Assembly: GCF_002088275.1 (NCBI RefSeq)
Contig: NZ_AQQS01000004.1
Location: 62,001-126,000, forward strand
DNA: 64,000 bases
DNA from: Aurantimonas sp. 22II-16-19i
GTDB lineage: Bacteria > Pseudomonadota > Alphaproteobacteria > Rhizobiales > Rhizobiaceae
Direction: 5' to 3'
The translations under genes were made by a program, and so were the position numbers. Below the pieces are notes generated by a model that saw only the letters and a list, made by a program, of their open reading frames with translations, had not been told where the DNA came from and made no database searches. Numbering within the stretch: position 1 is the first letter of the stretch; every line of letters begins with the position of its first letter. Below are positions 17,387-28,325 of this stretch, piece by piece.

Positions 17387-19576
17387 TCAGTTGCCCGAGG
17401 TCTGCACCGGCTTCACCAGCGGGGTGATCCGGCGAACCGTGACGCGGCGGTTCTCGCGGTTCTCGCCCTCGGTGTCGACCTTCAGATAGCCCTCGCCATA
17501 GCCCTGGGTCACGAGGTTCTCCGGGGGCACGTCGAAATACTCCGTCAGCGCCGAGGCGACCGACTCCGCCCGCTTGTCGGAGAGCGCGAGATTGGAGATC
17601 TCGCTGCCGACGGCGTCGGTGTGGCCCTCGATCAGGAAGGTCTCGCCGGGGTTCTTGTCGACCACTTCCTTGACCGCATCGGCGAGCGCCTCGAGGTTGC
17701 CGACCTGGTTCTGGGCGATCGCCGCCGACCCGAAGTCGAAGTTGATCGTGTTGAGGTCGATGCGGCGCACCTTGTCGCGGATGCGCTCGGAGCGGACCAC
17801 CTCGTCGACCGAGTAGATCCGCTCGACGGTCTCGACCGGCGGAGCGACGAGGGTGCGCAGATAGACCGCCTCGTCGGGCTGGTCGATGTCGACGATGTAC
17901 TCGTCCCGCGGGATGCCGATCGTCAGCTCCGGCAGGTCGCGGCCGGGATCCCGGTCGTAGCGGGGGCGGCGGTCGTTCTGCTCGTAGGGGTCGTAGAAGA
18001 GAACCACCTCACGGCCGTCCGGCATCACCCGCGAGCGGCGCAGGATGTCGCCGTAGCTGTCGGTGACGGTGACGATCTGGACGCCGTTGTCGCGCACGAT
18101 CGTCTGGCGCGTCCGGCCGCGGGGCAGACGCTCGTAATAGGTCTCTTCGGCATTGCGCGTCAGGCGCTCGCGGTCGTCGCCCTTGATGAAATAGGCGGCG
18201 GCACCGCCGGCAACGGCCCCCGCGACGCCGGCGCCGATGATCGACAGGATCTGCCGCCCGTCGTCGTCGCGCCGGACCACCTCGACATTCGGCCGGTCGC
18301 CATCCCCGCGCCCGCGGCGATCGCCGGCCTCGCGGTCCCGGTCGCCGCCGCGCGCATCGGCGTCGCGGCCGTTTTCGCCGCGACCATCCCGGTCCCGTCC
18401 GTCACGATCGCGGCCGCCGCGGCGCGGGGCCTCGATCCGCTCACCCTGTTCCTCGGTGATCGGGGCGATCTCGACCGGTTCGGCCAGCTGCTGCACCCGC
18501 GCGTCGCTGGCATCGATGCCATCAGGGGCGACGGGCTCGTTCTGGGTCGCCGCCGGGACGGGCTGGGGGCGTTCGGCAGGCCGCTCGGCCGCCTCGTCCG
18601 GTGCCTCGTCCTCTGCCCCCTGGGGAGCCTCGGCGGGGACCGGCTGACCCTCTGCCGGCCGCTCTGCGGCGGGTTCGCCCGGACGCTCGGCGCCGTCCCG
18701 GTCACCATCGCGCTGCCCGCGTCGCGGCCGGTCGGCGCCGCGTTCGCCGGGGCGCTGTTCGGCACCGGGCCGAGCCTCGGCCGGCGCAGGCGCTTCAGCC
18801 GGCGCAGCGTCGCCATTGGCGGGCGCTGCCTCGGGCACCGGCGTTCCCGGCTCGTCCTGGCCGGGCTTGTCGGACGGCACGGGCTCGTTGGCCGGCCGGG
18901 ACCGCGGCGAGGGGGCCTCGCCAGCAGGGGCCGGGCGTTCCTCGGCAGCCGCATCCGGAGCGTCCGGGGCAGGGGGCGCCTCATCGTCGGCGCCGTCGGG
19001 GGCGGGCGCCTCGTCGCGGGCTTCGGGAGCAGCCGGTGCCGGCTCCTCCGCCTGCGGAGCGCGATCGGCTGGCGCTTCCTCGGCGGCGGGAGCGGGTTCG
19101 GCCGCCGGCGCAGCTTCGGCCTCAGGGGCAGCGGGAGCCGCCTCTTCCGGTGCGGGAGCCGGAGCAGGCTCCGGAGCGGGTGCCGGTTCGGCGGGAGCAG
19201 GCTCGCTCGCTTCCGGCTCGGGCTGGGGCTCCGGTTCCGGAGCGGGCGCAGGCTCGGGCTGGGCCTCGGGTTCAGGAGCCGGCGCAGGAGCCGGTTCCGC
19301 TGCCGGTGCCTCTGCCTCCGCTGGCGGAGCTGCCGGCTCGGGTGCCGGCTCGGCGGCCTCCGGCGGGGGCGGTACTTCTTCCGGCGCTGCCTGGGCGAGG
19401 CGGACGCCCTGCGTGGCGCGGCCGGCCGGCGCGCTGTCCGGCGCCTCGACGGTTGCCGCAACCGTGTGGATCGCCGGTGCGGAGGAGGCCGGCGCCGCCA
19501 GCGGCCCGGTGAGGGCCGTCGACGCGGCGAGGGCGGCGACGCCGATGAGCTTGCCGCGGCGTTTGATGTTCGACAT
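17387..19576 (-). CDS. OmpA-family protein with a long Pro/Ala/Glu-rich arm
   Basis: A 729-residue envelope protein. The order is: signal-like segment (residues 1-33), about 270 residues dominated by Pro, Ala and Glu, an Arg/Asp/Gly-rich segment (about 380-430), a glycine-zipper hydrophobic stretch (GAGVAGAVAGGAAAYF, near 445-465), a region of unknown fold, and a C-terminal OmpA domain from NFDFGSA (612) through EGHTDAVG (about 650) to NRENRRV (about 706), which binds peptidoglycan. The low-complexity arm could span the periplasm. Similar proteins occur widely in Hyphomicrobiales. The function beyond peptidoglycan anchoring is unknown. The repetitive arm makes all six frames look open, producing false genes on the other strand. 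Confidence 0.9.
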   Translation of the reverse strand: MSNIKRRGKLIGVAALAASTALTGPLAAPASSAPAIHTVAATVEAPDSAPAGRATQGVRLAQAAPEEVPPPPEAAEPAPEPAAPPAEAEAPAAEPAPAPAPEPEAQPEPAPAPEPEPQPEPEASEPAPAEPAPAPEPAPAPAPEEAAPAAPEAEAAPAAEPAPAAEEAPADRAPQAEEPAPAAPEARDEAPAPDGADDEAPPAPDAPDAAAEERPAPAGEAPSPRSRPANEPVPSDKPGQDEPGTPVPEAAPANGDAAPAEAPAPAEARPGAEQRPGERGADRPRRGQRDGDRDGAERPGEPAAERPAEGQPVPAEAPQGAEDEAPDEAAERPAERPQPVPAATQNEPVAPDGIDASDARVQQLAEPVEIAPITEEQGERIEAPRRGGRDRDGRDRDGRGENGRDADARGGDRDREAGDRRGRGDGDRPNVEVVRRDDDGRQILSIIGAGVAGAVAGGAAAYFIKGDDRERLTRNAEETYYERLPRGRTRQTIVRDNGVQIVTVTDSYGDILRRSRVMPDGREVVLFYDPYEQNDRRPRYDRDPGRDLPELTIGIPRDEYIVDIDQPDEAVYLRTLVAPPVETVERIYSVDEVVRSERIRDKVRRIDLNTINFDFGSAAIAQNQVGNLEALADAVKEVVDKNPGETFLIEGHTDAVGSEISNLALSDKRAESVASALTEYFDVPPENLVTQGYGEGYLKVDTEGENRENRRVTVRRITPLVKPVQTSGN

Positions 19577-19747
19577 GAAATACGTGACCTTCGCGTTGCG
19601 TCCCTTGCAGAACCGTTCCGCGCTCGGGCGCGGCGACCGCTGAGGTCTCCCGCGGGCGATGGCTCGCCCGTCCTCGGCGCGGTTCAGGTCATCGGAAACG
19701 ACCGGGAGCGACGAGGTGTTCCGTCGACGTGGCCACGGCGGCGCCGT

Positions 19748-20959
19748 TCAGCCTGGACGCCGCGGGTCGAGGGCGGGGGCGCGCCAGTCGTAGAGCCAGG
19801 ACAGATCGGCCCGCAGTGCGGCAGGCGGTCGCAGGGCGAGGACGGCGTTGCGGGCGAGCGAGAACGGCGCCGGCAGGTGGTAGACGAGGCGGTGGAAGCC
19901 GACGCGGCCGCGCACCTTGTCGATCCGCAGCCGGCGCTCGGCCTCGTAGCGCCGGGCGGCCCGGCGCGGATCGTCGGTTTCAGCCAGCGCCGCGGCCAGC
20001 ACGGCGGCATCCTCGATCGCCATGGCCGCGCCCTGCGCCGCATAGGGCGCCATCGCATGGGCGGCATCGCCGAGAAGGACGACGCGATCGTGGCCGAGGA
20101 CATAGGGGCGCTCGGTGGGCGCGCCGAACAGCGGCCACGGCGTCGGCGTCGGCGCCGTGTCGATGAGGCTTGCGAGACGCGGGTCCCAGCGCGAAAACCC
20201 GGAGATCAGGTCCTGCGTGTCGTCCTGCTCGCCGGAGCCGGGCGCGCGGCTCGGCGCGATCAGCACGAGATTGACGGCACGGCCGGCGCGGACCGGATAG
20301 ACGACGGCGTGGCGCGCCGGTCCGAGCCAGGCCCGGATGCCGGCGGGCGCGGTCCGGCTGCCGCCCGGCCCTGCAAAGGCCGATGCCGCGTCGCCGGCGA
20401 TCGTCATGCGCCAGGCGGTGGCGCCGGTGGGCGCTGCCGGCGCAAGGCCGGAAAGGCGCGCGACGGTGGAGCGGACGCCGTCCGCGCCGACCAGGAGATC
20501 GAAGCGCTCGGGCCCGCCGTCGCCGGAGGAAATCTCCACCTTGGCGTCGTCGCTCGCCACCTGCCGAAGTTCCGCGCCGAGCGTCAGCGTGATCGCCGGC
20601 TCGGCGCGGACGGCGGCGACAAGCACCGCCTGCAGCTCGGCCCGGTGGATGGAGAGATAAGGGGTGCCGTCGGCGGAATGGACCGGCACTTCGGCGATCC
20701 GCCGGCCGCTGCGATGGCCGAGAAGCTCCACCCGGTCGGCGGCGACACCGACCTTCCGCAACGCCGGAAGGAGGCCCAGCCGGTCCATGACCGACAAAGC
20801 GTTCGGCGACAGCTGCAGCCCGGCGCCCACCTCCTCGAGCGTCTCGGCACGCTCGAAGATGGTCGAGGCAAGGCCGACGCGGGCAAGGCAGAGGCCGGCC
20901 GCGAGCCCGCCGATGCCGGCGCCGACGATGGCGATGCTGGGAGACTGGCGGGCGATCAT
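19748..20959 (-). CDS. FAD-dependent monooxygenase (salicylate-hydroxylase-like)
   Basis: Class A flavoprotein monooxygenase, 403 residues. It has the FAD dinucleotide motif GAGIGG at residues 13-18, the DG-type block LLVGADGVRSTV around 160, and the GD motif LLGDAAHAMAPYAAQG with Gly297-Asp298. These are the three fingerprints of the PHBH/salicylate hydroxylase group. The aromatic substrate cannot be predicted. It is co-oriented with the zinc-finger gene upstream but separated from it by about 85 bases. Confidence 0.9.
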   Translation of the reverse strand: MIARQSPSIAIVGAGIGGLAAGLCLARVGLASTIFERAETLEEVGAGLQLSPNALSVMDRLGLLPALRKVGVAADRVELLGHRSGRRIAEVPVHSADGTPYLSIHRAELQAVLVAAVRAEPAITLTLGAELRQVASDDAKVEISSGDGGPERFDLLVGADGVRSTVARLSGLAPAAPTGATAWRMTIAGDAASAFAGPGGSRTAPAGIRAWLGPARHAVVYPVRAGRAVNLVLIAPSRAPGSGEQDDTQDLISGFSRWDPRLASLIDTAPTPTPWPLFGAPTERPYVLGHDRVVLLGDAAHAMAPYAAQGAAMAIEDAAVLAAALAETDDPRRAARRYEAERRLRIDKVRGRVGFHRLVYHLPAPFSLARNAVLALRPPAALRADLSWLYDWRAPALDPRRPG

Positions 20960-21044
20960 GGGGAACAGCGCCTCGCGCCGTGGCGGATGGGGCGAGCCCT
21001 CACGGGCCGGTCGACGGTCGGCGCGAGGCCGCTGCCGTCGGCGC

Positions 21045-21287
21045 TCAGGCGGCTTCGACGAAGAGGCAGCCGGCGGGAACGGTCTCGTTGGGCTTCAGCG
21101 AGGCGTCGTAGCGGTAAAGGGTCGAGCAGTAGCCGCAGACGATCTCCGGCTCGTCGCCCATGTCGAGAAAGACGTGGGGGTGGTCATGGGGCGGGTTGGC
21201 GCCGCAGCACATGAACTCCTTGACGCCGACCGAGATGGTGGCGTGCCCGGCGTCGTTCGAAAAATACGGGATCGGATGACCGGCCAT
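21045..21287 (-). CDS. Zinc-finger (CHCC type) domain protein
   Basis: An 80-residue protein of the zf-CHCC family, related to the zinc domain of mitochondrial complex I subunit NDUFS6. Candidate ligands are Cys27/Cys28, His34/His36/His38 and the pair Cys51-x2-Cys54 (VCGYCSTLY). The start codon is ATG (MAGHPIPYF). A link to complex I assembly is suggested by the eukaryotic relative only. The length is typical for alphaproteobacterial members. Confidence 0.88.
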   Translation of the reverse strand: MAGHPIPYFSNDAGHATISVGVKEFMCCGANPPHDHPHVFLDMGDEPEIVCGYCSTLYRYDASLKPNETVPAGCLFVEAA

Positions 21288-21455
21288 GTTTGCTCGAAAC
21301 CTTCGAAAACGTCCTGCCTTTGATGCGGCGGGACCATAGTGCGACGCCTCGCAAATGAACAGGGGGCAAAAGAACGGGGGTGCCAGCGGCCGGCCGGCGC
21401 GTTATCGACAAGGGGCAGACATCTCGAAGACGCGACGAGCAGGGAACGATCCGCG

Positions 21456-22214
21456 ATGACCACAGGCCACTTCACGAATGACGGGCTCAGCCTCGCCTTT
21501 CTCGACGAGGGCGACAGCCAAGCGCCGGTGGTGCTTCTCGTCCACGGCTTCGCCTCCTCGATGCGGGTGAACTGGATCGAGCCCGGCTGGGTCAAGACGC
21601 TGACGGAGGCGGGGTTCCGCGTCGCCGCCCTCGATCATCGCGGCCACGGCGCCAGCGACAAGCCGCACGACCCGTCGCTCTATACGCCGCAGAAGATGGC
21701 GTCGGACTGCTTCGCCCTCCTCGACCATCTGGGCGTCGCCTCGGCCACCTTCTTCGGCTACTCGATGGGCGCCCGGGTCTCGGCCTTCGCGGCGCTCGGC
21801 GAGCCCGCGCGGGTCGAGCGGCTGATTCTCGGCGGCCTCGGCATCGCCCTCGTCGAGGGCACCGGCGACTGGGACCCCATCGCCGCGGCGCTGCGGGCAC
21901 CGTCGCTGGACGACGTCACCGATCCGAAGGGCCGGATGTTCCGGGCCTTCGCCGACAAGACGAAGAGCGACCGGCTGGCGCTCGCCGCCTGCATCGAGAC
22001 CTCCCGCGACGAGTTGAGCGAGGCGGATGTCGGCCGCATCGTCCAGCCGGTGCTGATCGGCGTCGGCACCGAGGACGAGATCGCCGGCGCGCCCGAACCG
22101 CTGGCCGCGCTGATGCCGAATGCGGAGGTGCTCGCCATCGAGGGGCGGGACCACATGCTCTCGGTCGGCGATCGCCGGTTCAAGCTGCGGGTCAGCGAGT
22201 TCCTGCGGCAATAG
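21456..22214 (+). CDS. Alpha/beta hydrolase
   Basis: A 252-residue alpha/beta-hydrolase with the oxyanion block LLVHGFASS (residues 28-35), the nucleophile elbow GYSMGA (Ser103) and the late histidine in EGRDHMLS (about 233). The strand after DVGRIVQPVLIGVGTEDEI supplies the likely acid. The substrate is unknown; related sequences are annotated as esterases or epoxide-hydrolase-like enzymes. The start ATG at 21456 follows AGGGAACGATCCGCG. Upstream in-frame codons extend into non-family sequence. Confidence 0.92.
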   Translation: MTTGHFTNDGLSLAFLDEGDSQAPVVLLVHGFASSMRVNWIEPGWVKTLTEAGFRVAALDHRGHGASDKPHDPSLYTPQKMASDCFALLDHLGVASATFFGYSMGARVSAFAALGEPARVERLILGGLGIALVEGTGDWDPIAAALRAPSLDDVTDPKGRMFRAFADKTKSDRLALAACIETSRDELSEADVGRIVQPVLIGVGTEDEIAGAPEPLAALMPNAEVLAIEGRDHMLSVGDRRFKLRVSEFLRQ

Positions 22215-22360
22215 CTCCGTCGCCCGAGCGGTTTCGCCCGCCTCATGGGCCTGTGCGAGCGATCTTCGCAGCGGCCGGAGCCCCGATTCGCCGGGCGGGG
22301 AGACCCGGTGACCGAGTGTTGAGCGGGCCGACCCTTCACGGGGCCGGCCGGAGGGGCTAA

Positions 22361-23257
22361 ATGTCCTCGAAACGATCCGCCGGTGATCTGCCCTTCGGCA
22401 GGCCGGCGACCGACGTCACGCCGCGGGAGAGCGCCATGAGCGTTGCAGGCAGCCGAAGCCAGGAGAAGATCCAGGCCGTCGATCCGATCTTCGCCGCGAT
22501 CCGCGACGAGGCGGCGACGGTTGCGGCCGAAGAGCCGGTGCTGGCGAGCTTCATCCATGCCACCATCCTCAACCAGCCGAGCTTCGAGGCCGCGCTGGTC
22601 CACCGGATCTCCCAGCGCCTCGACCATCCGGACGTTCCGGCGGTGCTGATTTCCCAGGCCTTCAACGACATGATCGCCGCCGATCACGGCTTTGCCGAAA
22701 CGGTGCGCACCGACATCCAGGCGGTCTACGACCGCGATCCGGCCTGCGAGCGCTATCTGGAGCCGCTGCTCTACTTCAAGGGCTTCCACGCGATCCAGAC
22801 CCATCGCCTGGCCCACTGGCTCTGGATGAGCGGCCGCAAGAACTTCGCGCTCTATCTGCAGTCGCGCTCCTCGGCGGTGTTCCAGACCGACATCCATCCC
22901 AATGCGCGGATGGGGCGGGGCATCTTCCTCGATCATGCCACCGGCCTCGTCGTCGGCTTCACCTCGACGATCGGCGACAATGTCTCGATCCTGCAGAACG
23001 TCACCCTCGGCGGCACCGGCAAGGAATTCGGCGATCGCCATCCGAAGATCGGCTCCGGCGTCCTGATCGGGGCCGGGGCGAAGGTGCTCGGCAACATCAA
23101 GATCGGCAATTGCGCCAAGATCGCCGCCGGATCGCTGGTGCTGAAGGAAGTGGCGCCGCAGACGACTGTCGCCGGCGTTCCCGCCAAGGTGATCGGCCAC
23201 ACGCTCTGCGACCAACCGGCGCGGGAGATGGACCAGAGCTTCGAACGCGGCGACTGA
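22361..23257 (+). CDS. cysE: Serine O-acetyltransferase
   Basis: Makes O-acetylserine from L-serine and acetyl-CoA, the first committed step of cysteine synthesis. The 298-residue product has the alpha-helical SATase N-domain (about residues 40-170) and a left-handed beta-helix of hexapeptide repeats (about 170-280), including DIHPNARMG, the catalytic-type DHATG and NVTLGGTG. The ATG at 22361 has a strong GGAGGGG site 4-5 bases upstream; a second ATG at 22436 is possible. The DUF3126 gene follows, an order often seen in Hyphomicrobiales. Confidence 0.95.
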   Translation: MSSKRSAGDLPFGRPATDVTPRESAMSVAGSRSQEKIQAVDPIFAAIRDEAATVAAEEPVLASFIHATILNQPSFEAALVHRISQRLDHPDVPAVLISQAFNDMIAADHGFAETVRTDIQAVYDRDPACERYLEPLLYFKGFHAIQTHRLAHWLWMSGRKNFALYLQSRSSAVFQTDIHPNARMGRGIFLDHATGLVVGFTSTIGDNVSILQNVTLGGTGKEFGDRHPKIGSGVLIGAGAKVLGNIKIGNCAKIAAGSLVLKEVAPQTTVAGVPAKVIGHTLCDQPAREMDQSFERGD

Positions 23258-23557
23258 GCGCCATCCGGCGCAAAGGGGGCCGCCCTGTAGGGCCCGCCCC
23301 CGGTCTCGCCGGTCCCGCGACCGCCTCGACGCCTTGGCCGGAGCCCCGGCAGCGCTGCCCCGCGGCCTCGGCCGATGGGGAAGGGACCGGTATTTGCCGG
23401 ACGAGGGGGTTGACGCGGGACGGGCGAAGCGACGACACCGCGGCGTGAACGGTCGGCCTGCCCGACTGCGCCGACCGGCCGGCAGCGCCGGCCATTTCAT
23501 CGATATTCGGGGGGTGCGCCCTAGCTACCGCACCTCCGATCCATCCAGGAGCCGCCC
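23258..23557. other. cysE-DUF3126 intergenic region
   Basis: Three hundred bases without a credible gene. An imperfect GC-rich inverted repeat just after cysE (about 23274-23300) could be a transcript end. Bases 23497-23520 are slightly AT-rich and may hold the promoter for the next gene. Nothing else recognised. Confidence 0.5.
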
Positions 23558-23767
23558 GTGAATCCCGCCGAAATCCGAAAACTCGAAGCCTATCTGAAGC
23601 AGACCTTCAAGGGCGTCGATCTGTCCGTGCGTGGCATGCCTCGCAAGGCGGATTCCGCCGAGGTCTATGTCGCCGGCGAGTTCGTCGGCCTGATCTCCAA
23701 GGATACCGACGAGGGCGAGCTGTCCTACCACCTCACCATGACGATCCTCGACATCGATCTGGAATAG
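23558..23767 (+). CDS. DUF3126 family protein
   Basis: A 69-residue protein of a family restricted largely to alphaproteobacteria and of unknown function. The sequence runs from NPAEIRKLEAYLKQTF through KADSAEVYVAGEFVGL to the acidic end DIDLE, the full usual length. The start is GTG at 23558 behind CAGGAGCCGCCC. It lies downstream of cysE in the same orientation. Confidence 0.9.
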   Translation: MNPAEIRKLEAYLKQTFKGVDLSVRGMPRKADSAEVYVAGEFVGLISKDTDEGELSYHLTMTILDIDLE

Positions 23768-23974
23768 GCGAGGATCTCAAATAGGCAAAAGGCCTGGGGT
23801 CGCCACGAAAGGCCGCCGCAGGAGCAAGACCGGGGACCGGCCGTCCGGTGAAGGACGACCAGCCCCCGGAACGCCCGGGACGGGACGGGACGCCCCGGGC
23901 GATCGTGTTGGTTCCCTCCGGGGCAGGGCGGGCGGCGAGACTGCCGCTGCCGCACCGGTGCCGCGGACCTTTCG

Positions 23975-24586
23975 TCAGCGAACGCTGCCGACCAGGAGGT
24001 TGCGGTCGTCGACGATGCCGACCCATTTGCCGGCGTTGTCGACCGCCTGGCGTTTCAGATAAGTGTACTCGGTGGACTGCCAGGCGAGGATCTTGTTGTC
24101 GAGATTGTCGAGGACGAAGTCGCCCTGGTCGGTGCGCAGCGTCAGGACGGCATGGCCATCGCCGTTGGTCTGCTTGACGACCGTGATCAGCAGCGCCGAG
24201 GCCGGGATGCCCTCGCGCTCCAGCATGTACTGCTTGAGCAGCACGAAGTCCTCGCAGTCGCCTTCCGCCGTCGGATAGGCCCAGTGCTCCGGCACGCCGT
24301 AGATGTCCTGGTCGGTGCGCGGGAAGACGTTGCTGTTGACGGCGACGTTGACGTCGACGATGCGCTTCCAGATCGCCGGGGTCAGCTTCAGGGCGGCCTT
24401 GCCGGCATTGGCCCCGCAGGTCGCGGCGTAGCGCTTGCAGAATTCATAGTGGCCGATCGGCTGCGAGGTGTAGCCCGTCGTCGGCATCGGCGAGGAAGCC
24501 GCCGCCTGCGCCAGCGAAGCCGAAGCGAGAAGGCCGATCGCGCCGAGCGCCAGGCCGAGATGCTTCTTGATCTTGTTCATTGTCAT
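23975..24586 (-). CDS. BTLCP transglutaminase-like cysteine peptidase
   Basis: Secreted protein of the bacterial transglutaminase-like cysteine proteinase family. The 203-residue precursor has a signal peptide (MTMNKIKKHLG..., cleavage near AQA-A, residue 29). The triad is visible as Cys111 in EGDCEDFVLLKQY, His145 in GDGHAVLTL and Asp160 in FVLDNLDNKI. Relatives include LapG-like adhesin proteases, but this short form lacks that context and its substrate is unknown. A second ATG two codons in (24580) is an equally good start. Confidence 0.9.
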   Translation of the reverse strand: MTMNKIKKHLGLALGAIGLLASASLAQAAASSPMPTTGYTSQPIGHYEFCKRYAATCGANAGKAALKLTPAIWKRIVDVNVAVNSNVFPRTDQDIYGVPEHWAYPTAEGDCEDFVLLKQYMLEREGIPASALLITVVKQTNGDGHAVLTLRTDQGDFVLDNLDNKILAWQSTEYTYLKRQAVDNAGKWVGIVDDRNLLVGSVR

Positions 24587-25275
24587 TCTCCCCGTCGTTG
24601 GGAGGAGATTGACAGGCGGATTTTACTTCCGGCGAAAATGCAGAAGCGCAATTCTATTCAAATGATACGCAATTGAGAGACGGGATATACTTAGAGAAAG
24701 ATGCACGGCATGGCGCAAATTGCGCGGCGGCCGTTCATCGATCGGCAAGTATGCCGGGGCGCGGGCCGCGCCGGCGCCGCAGCTCCGGACGCCCCGGCGC
24801 CTGCCGCGGCACCGGCGAACCGCCCGGCCTGTCGGGACTTGCAGGCGATGCCGCTCCACCGGGACGGGCGCCTGCCCGTGGCGACGCAGGACCGACCGGT
24901 GGGTCGCTTCGGCGGCGCCGGCGGACCGGATGGCTCGATCGTCCGGTGCCTGGCCAACGCCGCCGGGGCCTCGCAAGGGTTAATGGCGGGCGCCGGGGTG
25001 CCGGTTTCGCACGTCTTTTCGTTCGCTTCGGCTCTGTTCGCCTGTCGGCGTGGTTAAGGAAGCGCTCCGCGGCCGGGGCAGGGCCAGGCGGGAACCCGGC
25101 CGGGATCGACGCCGAAGTCGCTCCGGCGCTGGCCGCAGCCGGTCGCCGACGCGAAGCCAGCCGGACTGACGGACAAGGAAACGGGACCGTCGGACATTTG
25201 AACCTGCCGGGACGAGTCCTAAGACAGGCTCCGCCGGACATTCGCGTCCGGGCTCTCTCGAAAGGTATCCAGAGA
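24587..25275. other. Long intergenic region
   Basis: About 690 bases between divergent genes. The first 100 bases (24615-24700) are markedly AT-rich for this genome and probably hold the promoter of the BTLCP gene. The remainder is very GC-rich; open frames on both strands there have Arg/Pro/Gly-rich translations without recognisable domains and were not called. Confidence 0.5.
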
Positions 25276-25644
25276 ATGAGAATGTCGCACGCATGCGCGC
25301 TGGCCGTCGCCCTCCTCGCGTCGGTCTACGGGACACCCGGCCTTGCCGCCGGTGCGATCGCGGTCGATGACGCAGAGGGCATGAAGGCCGGCGACGTCGG
25401 CTACGGCACGGCGACCGGCTATTCGACCCGCGAGGCGGCCGGCGATGCCGCGCTGCAGAACTGCAAGGACGAGGGCAACACCAACTGCAAGGTCGTCGTG
25501 CGCTTCGATACCTGCGGCGCCTATGCCGGCTCGGCCGACTATTTCGGCATCGGCTGGGGCAAGAGCGAGAAGGCGGCCCAGTCCGCGGCGCTCGACCAGT
25601 GCGGCAACAAGTCCTGCAAGATCGTCGTGTCGGACTGCGAGTAA
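25276..25644 (+). CDS. DUF4189 domain-containing secreted protein
   Basis: A 122-residue precursor with a signal peptide (MRMSHACALAVALLAS..., cleavage near LAA-G, residue 26). The mature protein matches the DUF4189 pattern: repeated GYSTREAAGDAALQNC and WGKSEKAAQSAALDQC helices, each followed by a Cys-containing strand. Six cysteines in the mature region suggest disulfides. Function is unknown; the family occurs as small periplasmic proteins. The ATG at 25276 is preceded by AAGGTATCCAGAGA. Confidence 0.85.
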   Translation: MRMSHACALAVALLASVYGTPGLAAGAIAVDDAEGMKAGDVGYGTATGYSTREAAGDAALQNCKDEGNTNCKVVVRFDTCGAYAGSADYFGIGWGKSEKAAQSAALDQCGNKSCKIVVSDCE

Positions 25645-25865
25645 CCGCTTCGGGCGAGCGGACGCGGCGGCAGATCGCGCATCTGCCGCCCGTCCCTTGC
25701 GGCGAACCACGGCCAACGCGACGCGGCGGATGTCGGTCGCCGCGTCGTGGACGGACAGTGTCGAAGATGTCGCGGCCGCCCGCCTGCGACGTTGCTCCGC
25801 GGCTTCAGATGGCTTAGAGACGGCGCAACTTTTCAAACTCTTCGACACGAAAGAGGCAGCGCGCC

Positions 25866-27515
<1,650 letters not shown>

Positions 27516-27575
27516 TCGCCGTCGCTCTCCGGTGATGTCGCCGCAAGGGCGAAGCATCGGGCGTTGGTGATGTTG

Positions 27576-27612
27576 GAAGAGGGTCGCGGTAACGCGGCCC
27601 TCTTCTGCGTTT
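27576..27612 (+). terminator. Rho-independent terminator after ettA
   Basis: A 13-bp stem (27576-27588 with 27593-27605, one G-U) closes a GTAA loop and is followed by TGCGTTT. Location and strength fit termination of ettA. Confidence 0.8.
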
Positions 27613-27776
27613 CGGGCGCGGCCGGGGCTCGGGATCGATATCCGGACGCGAACCGAGGCCGTCACGGGAACATCGGGTCCCTTGGGGTGGCGACCTGTCG
27701 AAACGGCAGCGATCGCCATTCCCCAAGGTGCCGAGGACAGGTTAAGGTCGATCCCGGGACCCTCAGGGAGGACGAG

Positions 27777-28124
27777 ATGCGGATCGATCGGATGAGACGT
27801 GTCGCGGCGGCGGGCGTCGTCGCGGCGGGACTGGCGGGCATGGGGCTTTCGGCGGGACCGGCCGAGGCCAAGCCGGCGCGCTGTTATGCCACCGACGACG
27901 GCTATTTCCCGTGCGAATTCCGCACGACGGACCAGCAGGGCAGCTTCGAGATCGAGGGGCCGGCGGCGACCTATATCGTCAACATCGACACACCCGGCTT
28001 CGCCTATGCCTTCGTCAATCTCGGCAATCGCAACATCTCGCTGCCGGGCATGTTCGTGCGCCAGCGCGACGATCCGGCCTGCTGGGCCAATCCCGAGACC
28101 AACACCAAGATCTGCGCCTGGTAG
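27777..28124 (+). CDS. Small secreted hypothetical protein
   Basis: A 115-residue product with a signal peptide (MRIDRMRRVAAAG..., cleavage near AEA-K, residue 32). The mature part has four cysteines (RCYATDDGYFPC early, ACWANPETNTKIC at the end) and reads like a small disulfide-bonded beta protein. No family was recognised. The ATG at 27777 follows AGGGAGGACGAG, a strong ribosome site, supporting expression. It lies between ettA and rpiB. Confidence 0.75.
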   Translation: MRIDRMRRVAAAGVVAAGLAGMGLSAGPAEAKPARCYATDDGYFPCEFRTTDQQGSFEIEGPAATYIVNIDTPGFAYAFVNLGNRNISLPGMFVRQRDDPACWANPETNTKICAW

Positions 28125-28325
28125 GGGGCTGCCCGAACCCGGAAGCCGCGGGGCGATCCCGGGGAGCGCCGCTCCGGCGACAGCGACGCCTCCCGGCCTC
28201 TAGGGACGCGGCAGCTGCCACGATCCCGGCCGCATCGGCCCGGACGACATTGACCTTCCGGCCTTGCGGAGTCAGGTGTCGCTGCCGGCCCATGCACGGG
28301 GCCGGAAAGGATCTGGGAGACGGAC

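Noticed and set aside
17600-19400. CRISPR-like repetitive DNA
   Set aside because: The repetition is in-frame low-complexity protein-coding sequence, without regular spacers. No CRISPR array was seen anywhere in the window.
16982-21214. A 1410-codon open frame on the plus strand
   Set aside because: It is antisense to the SDR, OmpA-family and monooxygenase genes; the apparent length comes from the Pro/Ala/Glu-rich OmpA arm read in reverse.
24701-25057. A 118-codon frame in the intergenic region after the BTLCP gene
   Set aside because: The translation is Ala/Arg/Gly/Pro-rich with overlapping frames equally open; no domain and a poor ribosome site.
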